DNA from: Bacteroidales bacterium UBA1219
GTDB taxonomy: Bacteria; Bacteroidota; Bacteroidia; Bacteroidales; P3
DNA: 58,879 bases
Direction: 5' to 3'
Assembly (NCBI GenBank): GCA_002309295.1
Contig: DBXF01000009.1
Coordinates: 9,512-68,390, forward strand
Shown here: positions 43,316-51,860 of the stretch, in pieces
Layout: the number at the start of each line of letters is the position of its first letter
How positions within the stretch are numbered: position 1 is the stretch's first letter
Notes under the pieces: model-generated
What the model saw: the letters and a program-made list of their open reading frames with translations, nothing else
Databases searched by the model: none
Told to the model about the DNA's origin: nothing
Position numbers and translations under genes: made by a program

Positions 43316-45214
43316 TTATTTCGCAAGTTCCTTCATATAGTCCATCAAGGCTTTGACGGGTGGCAACAAATCAGGATTCGGAGTGCGCAAATGGTGGAAG
43401 TTGCCATTGATGCTATATTCGAGATAAGTGGTTTTCGGACAGGTTGTCCTCACAACACACGCCTCTTCATTGTTATAATGTTGGGCATCAACATTTTCTA
43501 CCAAACGGGAAAGAGTGTTTAGTTCTTCCTCTTTAAGGGTACGCGAAATATGTTTGCCTCGTTTGCCTTCGTAATAGATTTTTCCTTCGTCCACTCGGAT
43601 GAAATAAAGCAGACCTAAATCATAGCGAGAGAAACGTATTGCAAGCTGTTGTCTCTTGGGCACTGCGAGGCTTGGCTCTCCCTCTTTTCCCAAACTGTTG
43701 CAAAGAAATTTTGAAGTCTGGGCAATTTCCATTACAGGTGTGAGAACGTCAACATGGTAACCATAGTGATAATATGGTTTGTTCCACTTCGGCAAAGGAA
43801 CATACGTCTTTGTTGTACGACGAGGACGACGACTCAAAGATGTGTCAAAGCCGTAATGATAGTTTTCCAGTTGACACAACGGATAGTAAAGAAAGGCATA
43901 TTCCTCGGGGTTGCGGTGGTAACAGCTGTCGAGGTAGATAAAAGCACTGTCGCCGGCATGTTTGAACGTCTGCCACGTGGGCATCCAATGCAAATTGAAA
44001 TCGTAGTAGAACAAAGTCCCCAACGCAAGCAGGCTGTCATCGTTGGAAAGGGATTTGTGCAACTGTGCCACACGAGCTATAAGCAGACTGTCCTTTTGCG
44101 CCACGCTGGCAAACAGCACTCGGCTGAAATCCATGTGAAGCGGCACTATGGTGTCGGACTCAAGGGTGTCGCCCAAGTACATGATTGGCGAGTGATACCA
44201 TCCGCCACCATATTCGTTTGAGTAAACGATATAACACGCGGTGCCACCTGGAATGTTGTCGAAATAAAAAACTTCTTTATTATGGGAAGATGCTTCTTTG
44301 TCGATTTGGCCTTTGATAGCAGTGTCAACACCGTTTACATACAAATAATAGCCTTCAGACTTATAAAAAATAGAGCTTATCCAATTTCCGTCGTCGGGTC
44401 TGGCGGTAACTTTCAGTGGCAAACGGCGGTGGCGCAGATGTATAGTGTCTAGCACGGTGTCGGCGGTTATGTGCAGAGGGATGGTTTCGGACTGGTAACC
44501 CGCTATGGTTATGTGCAGTGTATAGTCGCCTTTTGGTGCGACGAACTTGTTTTCCCGATGGTTAGGATGGGGAAAGCATGTTTTTTCTTCAAGCCAATTT
44601 TCTTTTTGCAGGGTGGCGGTGCCATCTCCTTGAATTGTTCCTTCGGGCAGACTGTCGCGCACTGTAAACTCTATGGTGTGGACATTTCGTTTGTAAATGT
44701 TGGAAATAAAATTATATAACGGCGCTGTTCGCTGCAATGATTCGGGACGGAAACACGACACACTTCTATAGCCCTTTTTGTCGGCCACTTCGAATGTATA
44801 ATTACTTGCATCAATAGCAGGACCGCCACCGATAAGTTCATGCTCTTTTTTTGCGTCAAGAGTTTTGAGACATTGGCGCAGTGTGTCCAATTCCTTACGG
44901 TTGAGGCGGATGCTAAAGTATCTCTTGAATATCTTTATATATCTGGTGTCGTCGAAAAATGTCACATACATACTGTCGCCCTCTATTCGGAAAGCGCTGT
45001 ATATACCCCACCCGCCTATAATGCTCATACGCACCACCTGTCTGTTGGGCAGCGGTGAAGCAAGATCCCTTTCGCCCATCCTCAACAAATCTGGGTCGTA
45101 ACCTGGGGAGTTGGTGTCGAATTTGCTGAAATCCAACTCGCCGTCCACCTGCGCCAATGCTGTTGTACTTAAGGCAAATACAAGTGCCGCGATATATAAA
45201 AAGCTCTTTTTCAT
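43316..45214 (-). CDS. Exported protein with duplicated terminal domains
   Basis: This 632-residue protein begins with a signal peptide (MKKSFLYIAALVFALSTTALAQ). I used ATG 45214 rather than an in-frame start at 45253, because the extra 13 residues precede the signal. The N-terminal part (about 60-172) and the C-terminal part (about 535-632) look like copies of one domain: both have a strand pair, then RKELDTLRQCLKTLDA or EEELNTLSRLVENVDA, then beta-strands around a Cys. Between them are a carboxypeptidase-regulatory-like beta module (GDYTLHITIAGYQSETIPLHI) and a helical part that mentions repeated SLLALG and CYHRNPEEYAFLYYPLC segments like tetratricopeptide helices. No T9SS domain is seen. 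Function unknown. Confidence 0.75.
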   Translation of the reverse strand: MKKSFLYIAALVFALSTTALAQVDGELDFSKFDTNSPGYDPDLLRMGERDLASPLPNRQVVRMSIIGGWGIYSAFRIEGDSMYVTFFDDTRYIKIFKRYFSIRLNRKELDTLRQCLKTLDAKKEHELIGGGPAIDASNYTFEVADKKGYRSVSCFRPESLQRTAPLYNFISNIYKRNVHTIEFTVRDSLPEGTIQGDGTATLQKENWLEEKTCFPHPNHRENKFVAPKGDYTLHITIAGYQSETIPLHITADTVLDTIHLRHRRLPLKVTARPDDGNWISSIFYKSEGYYLYVNGVDTAIKGQIDKEASSHNKEVFYFDNIPGGTACYIVYSNEYGGGWYHSPIMYLGDTLESDTIVPLHMDFSRVLFASVAQKDSLLIARVAQLHKSLSNDDSLLALGTLFYYDFNLHWMPTWQTFKHAGDSAFIYLDSCYHRNPEEYAFLYYPLCQLENYHYGFDTSLSRRPRRTTKTYVPLPKWNKPYYHYGYHVDVLTPVMEIAQTSKFLCNSLGKEGEPSLAVPKRQQLAIRFSRYDLGLLYFIRVDEGKIYYEGKRGKHISRTLKEEELNTLSRLVENVDAQHYNNEEACVVRTTCPKTTYLEYSINGNFHHLRTPNPDLLPPVKALMDYMKELAK

Positions 45215-45231
45215 GATTGTATATTTCGGTG

Positions 45232-45239
45232 CAAAAATA
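45232..45239 (-). promoter_or_regulatory. Candidate promoter -7 box of the exported-protein gene
   Basis: On the minus strand TATTTTTG lies 18 bp before the ATG at 45214. Upstream is a dyad region: ATCGGCTCA (45257-45265) with TGAGCCGAT (45301-45309), plus a small GCTCA-TTG-TGAGC hairpin at 45261-45273. These are candidate regulator sites. Confidence 0.4.
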
Positions 45240-45351
45240 TAGTTTTTTTTCAAATTATCGGCTCATTGTGAGCTAAAAAATGCATAAATCGAACAAAATT
45301 TGAGCCGATTCTTAAAAACCATTTCATATAACACATTGATTGCCGGAGGAT

Positions 45352-45419
45352 AACAGTTGAACAACTAAACAATTCAACGATTAAACAACTTAACACCTTC
45401 ACATCTTCACACCTTCACC
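45352..45419 (+). repeat. TTAAACA/CTTCAC repeat, third copy
   Basis: Five variants of AACAACTAAAC are followed by CTTCACATCTTCACACCTTCAC, ending at the stop codon of the Cys-rich gene. See 17452-17530 and 43241-43288. Confidence 0.75.
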
Positions 45420-45803
45420 TTAAACCACCGTTTCCCCAAAGGCGAGCACGGCGTTTCGCACACATTCGTCGCAGGAGCAGAGCGGACGGCCGGTTTCAAC
45501 GCCTTTGATAGTCTTGCAGACGGTGGCGCCGCATTTCTGTGCGAAACTTTCGGAGATCTGTCGCGCCAAGCGCATACTGCCGTTGCCTTTGCTTACGGCA
45601 CCCGCAATCAGCACTGCGCCCACAAGGGCTCCGCAGTTGCCTTCCATATTGCCCATTCCGGCACCGAATCCGGCCGAAATTTCGGTGAGCCGTTCGCGGT
45701 CGAGGTCGGTGAGTTCGGCCAGAGCCGCCGTAACAGCCTGACAGCAGTTATAACCTTTGTGCTTGTATTCAAGAGCCTTGTTTGCAAGAATTTCTATGTC
45801 CAT
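45420..45803 (-). CDS. C_GCAxxG_C_C family redox protein
   Basis: This 127-residue protein belongs to the putative redox-active family named after its Cys pattern: C20-C21 (GYNCCQAV), C57 (GNCGALVGAV, the GCAxxG site as CGALVG), C91 and C96 (CGATVCKTIKG), and C109, C111 and C114 (CSCDEC). The cysteines probably bind a metal or cycle between thiol and disulfide. I chose ATG 45803 (MDIEILANKAL), since the in-frame extension to 45908 crosses the predicted promoter. Electron-transfer role inferred. Confidence 0.9.
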   Translation of the reverse strand: MDIEILANKALEYKHKGYNCCQAVTAALAELTDLDRERLTEISAGFGAGMGNMEGNCGALVGAVLIAGAVSKGNGSMRLARQISESFAQKCGATVCKTIKGVETGRPLCSCDECVRNAVLAFGETVV

Positions 45804-45824
45804 ATTTTGATTATTTTGGTTTTG

Positions 45825-45856
45825 CAAAACTACGTTTTTTTTCGCAAAACGACAAA
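45825..45856 (-). promoter_or_regulatory. Promoter of the C_GCAxxG_C_C gene
   Basis: On the minus strand TTTG (45856-45853), a 20-bp spacer and TAGTTTTG (45832-45825) match the Bacteroidetes consensus. The predicted leader is about 15 nt. It supports the ATG at 45803. Confidence 0.65.
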
Positions 45857-46002
45857 CAGTATTGTGTTTTTGTTGCAAAATAATGACGAAAACACTCGGC
45901 AGAAGCACAGTTTCAATAAATTTGCTCTCTTTTATTTCATTGTAGGCAAGCGAAAAGACAGTTTTGAAATGTTAAATTTTTTCAGTAATGAAAAAAAAAT
46001 TG

Positions 46003-46010
46003 TAAATTTG
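46003..46010 (+). promoter_or_regulatory. Candidate promoter -7 box of the first subtilase
   Basis: TAAATTTG followed by CAAATC lies 37 bp before the ATG. The -33 position is T-rich without a full TTTG. Confidence 0.5.
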
Positions 46011-46046
46011 CAAATCATTATTAATAATTGACCAATATTTATTATT

Positions 46047-49000
46047 ATGAAAAAATACATTTTATTATTTGCTTGTGTAATAGCAACTTCCGTTGTTTTT
46101 GCACAAAACCAAGTCCTCGACAACAACGAGTCGGAGACCACAAAACAAGGCGTGGAATATTCCGCAAAAGGCATGTCCGCATCTACGGCATTCCTTTACC
46201 TCGACCTCAAACAGGGCGAGAAGAACCTTGAGGAAAAATACGATTTTGTGAAGATTAACGGCGAGTGGAACGTAACTGCGTTTGTTGTGGTCGCCGGCGA
46301 GAAAATTCCTTTACTAATAAATTACGGAGTGATTTTGAACGATGAAAAAGACGTTAAGTTCAAGAGTGCGACTATTCCAGTGGCAAATTTTGTGGCTTTT
46401 GTGGAAGATCAAGTTGCCGATTTTGTCGATATAGGGTTTAAATACGATATAAAAATGGACTCGGCACGCTATTATTCCAATGCCGACATAGTGCAGAACG
46501 GCGGCGGTCGCGGCTACAGCCTGTCCAAAGGTTATTGCGGCAAAGACGTGGTGGTAGGCATTATCGACGTTGGTTTCGACTACACCCACCGCAATTTTTA
46601 CGACACAACGGAGACAAGGTACCGTGTAAAACGTGTGTGGGACCAGAATGCCAGTGGTACAGCACCCAGTGGTTTCAACTATGGCAACGAACTAACAACG
46701 CAATCTGCCATTCTTGCTGCATTGTATAGCCACAACAACCAAACCCACGGCTGCCATGTGGCCGGTATTGCAGGCGGTGGCGGTGCCAACGACAACAATA
46801 CTCGCAAATACAGAGGTATGGCACCCGAAAGCGATCTCGTATTTGTATCGACAAATGGTAATTCGTCAAGATTATATGATGGGATAAAATATGTTTTCGC
46901 CTATGCCGCTTCTGTAGGGAAACCTTGCGTTGTGAATCTCAGCTGGGGTGGTCATGTGGGTCCACACGACGGAACTGATGCTGTTGACCAGAACTGTGAC
47001 GGTTACATACTTAGAAATTATCCTGAAGGTTCGTTGATAGTTATTTCGGCAGGCAACGAAGGCTCCGATAAACTGCACCAAAGCAAAACTTTTTCTAATA
47101 ACGATTCAATTTTAAGGACTTTCGCCGTTACAACAAGCTATGGGCAGAACGTGTCAAGCCCCATCGACTTTTGGGGACAAGTGGGGAATACGTTTGCAGT
47201 AAAAGTTTCGGTTGTTGATACACAATCAAGAAGCATCATTGGCTCAACCAGATTTGGCATGTCATCCTCAACATCAACAGGAGCCCTCGTTATTAACAAC
47301 ACCAACTGCACCATACAATATTATATTTATCCCACACATCCTTACAACAACAAGCCAAATATAACCTTGGTAGTCAGCAACGCTAATGAATCCAATGCTA
47401 AGCGCAAGGTGATGGTAGAGGTGATTGCCACAACTGGCACCGTGCATGAATGGATAAACGACGGTTATTTCTCGTCGTGCAATTATCCTAGTGCTGTGGC
47501 CGGCAACACAAACTACACAATTAATGCTTTTGGACAGGGCGATAATCAGATAATGGTAGCTTCGTACACAACACGAAAATATTGGCGCAGTGCTGGGGAC
47601 GGCTATCAACGTGCTTACAATCAACCTACAGTAATCGGTGGTCATTCGCCGTTTTCGAGTATAGGTCCAAGTTTGACATCGGGTAAAATAAAACCCGATA
47701 TTTCTGCCCCCGGCAGTGCTATCATTTCTTCGTACAACTACGGTGGCGGAAACTATACAACGTCAAATGCCTTAATAACCAACTCCATAACAAATGGCAA
47801 TCATAGCAGCCTTTTCGGAGTTATGCAGGGCACCTCTATGGCAGCTCCGGCTTGCGCTGGAATTCTGGCTCTGTGGCTCGAAGCCTATCCACAACTTACG
47901 ACAAATCAAGTAAAATGGCTCTTCCAGAATTATTCCATCGTTGATAATATAACTGGTTCCATTCCCTCTACAGGCAGCGTTTACTACGGACGTGGCAAAA
48001 TAAATGCCTTGGCCGGACTGCAGGCAATACTCCAAAAGACAGCCAAGCCCACCATCACCAACTCCGGCTCCAATCAAATTTGTCCCGGTAGTACAACAAC
48101 ATTGACTGCACCATCTGGCTATTCACAATATATTTGGAACACCGGCGAAACTACTCGCAGCATCACAGTGTCGCAACCTGGTGCTTATTATGTTAGAGCG
48201 GTATCTGCCGAAGGTTTCAAAACACCCAACTCAGACACAATAAACATTAGGTTCGGTTCCGTTCTTTCCACCACAATTGCAGAAGGCAACCAAACCATCT
48301 GCCAAGGCCAATCGGCAAGATTGGTGGTTGGTACTGCCGGACAGGGCACAAGCTACAGATGGAGCACCGGAGCTACAAGCCAGCTGATCAATGTAACACC
48401 AAATCAAACAACACAATACTGGGTAACCACCAGCAAGATGGGCTACTGCCCGAAAACCGACACCATTACCGTTACAGTACAGCCCTACCTAACCACCACT
48501 ATTACTCCCAACCAGACCATCTGCCGGGGCAGTTCGGTAACCCTTTCGGTAAGCGGCGGAACATCGCACAGCTGGAACACTGGTGCTACAGGCAACTCTA
48601 TAACAGTAACTCCTAACACAACAACTACTTATACTGTAACGAGCAGTCAGAACGGCTATTGCTCCAGAACCGACAATATAACCATTACCGTGCAACCCTA
48701 CGTTAGCACCACCATCAGCCGCGACACCACTATCTGCCAAGGCCAGAGCGTAACACTCACCTCCACCGGCGGCACTTCAAAATCTTGGAACACGGGCGTC
48801 ACAACCAACTCCATCACCGTAACACCTTCTACCACTACACGATACACAGTAACCAGCAGCCAAAATGGCTATTGCTCCACCACCGACTCCGTTACGGTAA
48901 CTGTTCGGCCAAACGTAACCACCACTGTAAGCTCCAACCAGACAATCTGTCGGGGCAGTTCGGTAACCCTTTCGGTAAGCGGTGGAACATCGCACAGCTG

Positions 49001-51722
49001 GAACACTGGTGCTACAGGCAACTCTATAACAGTAACTCCTAACACAACAACTACTTATACAGTAACGAGCAGTCAGAACGGCTATTGCTCCAGAACCGAC
49101 AATATAACCATTACCGTGCAACCATACGTTAGCACCACCATCAGCCGCGACACCACTATCTGCCAAGGCCAGAGCGTAACACTCACCTCCACCGGCGGCA
49201 CTTCAAAATCTTGGAACACGGGCGTCACAACCAACTCCATCACCGTAACACCTTCTACCACTACACGATACACAGTAACCAGCAGCCAAAATGGCTATTG
49301 CTCCACCACCGACTCCGTTACGGTAACTGTTCGGCCGAATATATCCACCACCATCAGCCGCGACACTACCATCTGTCAGGGCCAGAGTGTAACACTCACC
49401 TCCACCGGCGGCACTTCGAGGCGTTGGAGCACCAACAGCACATCACAATCCATCACAGTATCACCCTCTTCCTCCACCACCTACAGCGTAGTTGTGGAGC
49501 AGAACGGATACTGCCCCAAAACCGATATAGTAAGAGTTAATGTACAACCCTACGTTCAAACTACCATAACTTCCGACCAGACCATCTGCCAAGGCAGTTC
49601 GGCTACTTTGACGGTAAGCGGCGGCACCTCGCGCACTTGGAACACAGGCGCCACAGGCACCTCTATCACGGTAACACCTCCTAGCACCACACGTTACACA
49701 GTAACCAGCAGTCAGAGCGGCAAATGCTCCACCACCGACACCGTTACGGTAACCGTACAACCGTACGTCAGCACCACCATCAGCCGCGACACCACCATCT
49801 GCCAAGGCCATAGCGTGACACTCACCTCCACCGGTGGCACATCAAGACGTTGGAGCAACAACAGTACAACACAATCCATAACGGTAACGCCTTCTAGCAC
49901 TACACGTTACACCGTAACCAGCAGTCAGAACGGATATTGTTCCACAACCGACACCGTTACGGTAACCGTGAGACCTTACGTCAGCACCAGTGTCACCGCC
50001 AACCAGACCATCTGCCAAGGCAGCTCGGCTACTTTGACGGTAAGCGGCGGCACCTCGCGCACTTGGAACACGGGCGCTACAACAAACTCCATCACTGTTT
50101 CGCCGAATACCACTACTACTTACACCGTTACTAGCAACGCATCTAACCAATGTTCCACCACCGACTCCGTTACGGTAACCGTACAACCGTACGTAACTAC
50201 CTATACAAGCGGCCATCCGACCATCTGTCAAGGCCAGTCGGCAACGCTTAGGGTAAGCGGCGGCACATCACATTCTTGGAACACCGGCGACACTACTTCT
50301 TCCATAACAGTTACACCGAACGTTACAACAACATACTACGTAACCAGCAGCGAGAGCGGCAAATGTTCGAAGACCGATAGCATGACCGTAACCGTACAAC
50401 CTTACGTCAGCACCACCATCAGCCGCGACACCACCATTTGTGCCGGCGAAACTGTAAACCTGACTGTAAGCGGTGGTACATCAAGAACTTGGAGCAACGG
50501 TTCCACGGGAACCTCTATCACCGTAACGCCTTCTACAACCACTCGTTATTCTGTGGTAAGTAACGCTGTCGGCCAGTGCTCCACCACCGACTCCGTTACG
50601 GTAACCGTGCAACCATACGTAACAACCCTTACAAGCGGCCACCCGACTATCTGTGTAGGCCAGTCGGCAACGCTTAGGGTAAGCGGCGGCACATCACATT
50701 CTTGGAACACTGGCGACACTACTTCTTCCATTACAGTTACACCTAACACCACAACTAGTTACTACGTAACCAGCAGCGAGAGCGGTAAATGCTCGAAGAC
50801 CGACAGCATGACCGTAACCGTACATCCCTACGTTGTAACCACCATCAGCCACGACACATCAATTTGTCCGGGAGAGCCGGTGAGTCTTACCGTAACTGGC
50901 GGCACCTCATGGGCTTGGAGTAACGGTGGCACGACAAGCACAATTACTGTAAGGCCCATAACTCCAACAACTTACACCGTAACCAGCAGTCAGGCAAACC
51001 AATGCCCCACCACCGACTCGGTTAGAATAAGCATCAAACCTTCTGTTACCACAAGCGTTTCGGGCAACACCACGATATGCCGCGGCACTTCGGCCATATT
51101 GACGGCAACCGGCGGTATGTCAAGAGAATGGAGCACCGGCGAGACACAAGATACTATTGTAGTAACGCCCACTGTAACGACTATATACGTAGTTATAACC
51201 GACAGTACGGGAATCTGTTCGAATATCGACAGTATAAAAGTTACCGTAAATCAGCTGCCCAACGTGGTGATTACAGGTGACACCGTTATCACTGCCGGCA
51301 ACTCGGCAACACTCGTGGCTTCGGGAGCCAACAGCTATGTCTGGTCCACAGGTGCCACATCGCCTTCTATCACTGTTTCGCCCGCAGCCACAACGAGCTA
51401 CTCCGTAGAGGGTACCGATGTGAACGGCTGCAGCAACACTGCACGTACCACGGTAGTGGTGAACGCCGTCTCCATCACCTCCGGTTCGGAGCTGGAATTC
51501 AAGGTTTACCCGATTCCCACCGAGTCGAAACTTACGGTGGAAGGCGAGTCCATCAAGACAATCACCATTTACAACATCTTAGGCAAGGTAATTGACAAAA
51601 TCGAATGCGACGGCGAAAAGACCGTTGTGCTCGCTGTCAAAGACTACGCACAAGGCGTGTATGTGATTTCGGTTGCCGACACCAAAGGACAGACCGGACG
51701 TAGGACATTTATAGTCAGATAA
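46047..51722 (+). CDS. T9SS-secreted subtilase with about 15 tandem Ig-like repeats
   Basis: This 1891-residue surface protein has a signal peptide (MKKYILLFACVIATSVVFAQ), an N-terminal domain, and a subtilisin-type S8 protease with the triad D174 (VVGIIDVGFDY), H234 (HGCHVAGIAGG) and S597 (MQGTSMAAPACAG). From about residue 668 come one divergent and about 15 tandem units of 71 residues. Each has a TIC-x-G start, GGTS-x-x-WN-G and SITV-P near the middle, a second Cys (NGYC) and TDSVTVTV at the end, probably beta-sandwich modules with a disulfide. The last ~75 residues are a T9SS sorting domain (FKVYPIPTESKLTV, ending GQTGRRTFIVR). I infer a cell-surface protease on a long stalk. It has a paralogue directly downstream. 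Confidence 0.93.
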   Translation: MKKYILLFACVIATSVVFAQNQVLDNNESETTKQGVEYSAKGMSASTAFLYLDLKQGEKNLEEKYDFVKINGEWNVTAFVVVAGEKIPLLINYGVILNDEKDVKFKSATIPVANFVAFVEDQVADFVDIGFKYDIKMDSARYYSNADIVQNGGGRGYSLSKGYCGKDVVVGIIDVGFDYTHRNFYDTTETRYRVKRVWDQNASGTAPSGFNYGNELTTQSAILAALYSHNNQTHGCHVAGIAGGGGANDNNTRKYRGMAPESDLVFVSTNGNSSRLYDGIKYVFAYAASVGKPCVVNLSWGGHVGPHDGTDAVDQNCDGYILRNYPEGSLIVISAGNEGSDKLHQSKTFSNNDSILRTFAVTTSYGQNVSSPIDFWGQVGNTFAVKVSVVDTQSRSIIGSTRFGMSSSTSTGALVINNTNCTIQYYIYPTHPYNNKPNITLVVSNANESNAKRKVMVEVIATTGTVHEWINDGYFSSCNYPSAVAGNTNYTINAFGQGDNQIMVASYTTRKYWRSAGDGYQRAYNQPTVIGGHSPFSSIGPSLTSGKIKPDISAPGSAIISSYNYGGGNYTTSNALITNSITNGNHSSLFGVMQGTSMAAPACAGILALWLEAYPQLTTNQVKWLFQNYSIVDNITGSIPSTGSVYYGRGKINALAGLQAILQKTAKPTITNSGSNQICPGSTTTLTAPSGYSQYIWNTGETTRSITVSQPGAYYVRAVSAEGFKTPNSDTINIRFGSVLSTTIAEGNQTICQGQSARLVVGTAGQGTSYRWSTGATSQLINVTPNQTTQYWVTTSKMGYCPKTDTITVTVQPYLTTTITPNQTICRGSSVTLSVSGGTSHSWNTGATGNSITVTPNTTTTYTVTSSQNGYCSRTDNITITVQPYVSTTISRDTTICQGQSVTLTSTGGTSKSWNTGVTTNSITVTPSTTTRYTVTSSQNGYCSTTDSVTVTVRPNVTTTVSSNQTICRGSSVTLSVSGGTSHSWNTGATGNSITVTPNTTTTYTVTSSQNGYCSRTDNITITVQPYVSTTISRDTTICQGQSVTLTSTGGTSKSWNTGVTTNSITVTPSTTTRYTVTSSQNGYCSTTDSVTVTVRPNISTTISRDTTICQGQSVTLTSTGGTSRRWSTNSTSQSITVSPSSSTTYSVVVEQNGYCPKTDIVRVNVQPYVQTTITSDQTICQGSSATLTVSGGTSRTWNTGATGTSITVTPPSTTRYTVTSSQSGKCSTTDTVTVTVQPYVSTTISRDTTICQGHSVTLTSTGGTSRRWSNNSTTQSITVTPSSTTRYTVTSSQNGYCSTTDTVTVTVRPYVSTSVTANQTICQGSSATLTVSGGTSRTWNTGATTNSITVSPNTTTTYTVTSNASNQCSTTDSVTVTVQPYVTTYTSGHPTICQGQSATLRVSGGTSHSWNTGDTTSSITVTPNVTTTYYVTSSESGKCSKTDSMTVTVQPYVSTTISRDTTICAGETVNLTVSGGTSRTWSNGSTGTSITVTPSTTTRYSVVSNAVGQCSTTDSVTVTVQPYVTTLTSGHPTICVGQSATLRVSGGTSHSWNTGDTTSSITVTPNTTTSYYVTSSESGKCSKTDSMTVTVHPYVVTTISHDTSICPGEPVSLTVTGGTSWAWSNGGTTSTITVRPITPTTYTVTSSQANQCPTTDSVRISIKPSVTTSVSGNTTICRGTSAILTATGGMSREWSTGETQDTIVVTPTVTTIYVVITDSTGICSNIDSIKVTVNQLPNVVITGDTVITAGNSATLVASGANSYVWSTGATSPSITVSPAATTSYSVEGTDVNGCSNTARTTVVVNAVSITSGSELEFKVYPIPTESKLTVEGESIKTITIYNILGKVIDKIECDGEKTVVLAVKDYAQGVYVISVADTKGQTGRRTFIVR
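48260..51470 (+). repeat. Tandem 213-bp coding repeats in the first subtilase
   Basis: Fifteen in-frame units of about 71 codons. Units 2-3 and 4-5 form a 142-codon (426-bp) pair: 48508-48910 and 48934-49336 differ at only about five of 403 bases by eye. Units 3 and 5 are identical in protein apart from the final junction residues. Other units show alternating types (TTISRDTTIC and TSGHPTIC/NQTIC), which suggests growth by duplication of two-unit blocks. Confidence 0.9.
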
Positions 51723-51740
51723 CTATAACTCAAGTTAAGA

Positions 51741-51777
51741 AAAGGCTTCTGGCACACCAAACGGAAGCCTTTTTTTG
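51741..51777 (+). terminator. Intrinsic terminator of the first subtilase
   Basis: AAAGGCTTC (51741-51749) pairs with GAAGCCTTT (51764-51772) around a 14-nt loop, followed by a T tract. Confidence 0.85.
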
Positions 51778-51794
51778 TTTTAACATTCAATTAT

Positions 51795-51825
51795 TTTGCC
51801 AAAAGTAATTTTTTTTGTATCTTTG
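51795..51825 (+). promoter_or_regulatory. Promoter of the second subtilase
   Basis: TTTG (51795-51798), a 19-bp spacer and TATCTTTG (51818-51825) give a full match to the Bacteroidetes promoter form. The leader is about 30 nt. Confidence 0.8.
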
Positions 51826-51860
51826 CAGACGAAAAAATACACATTAAAACAAAGTTCAAG

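Noticed and set aside
48260..51470. Possible CRISPR-like or minisatellite array
   Set aside because: The repeats are in frame, about 213 bp long, and encode a regular protein module. There are no short repeats with unique spacers.
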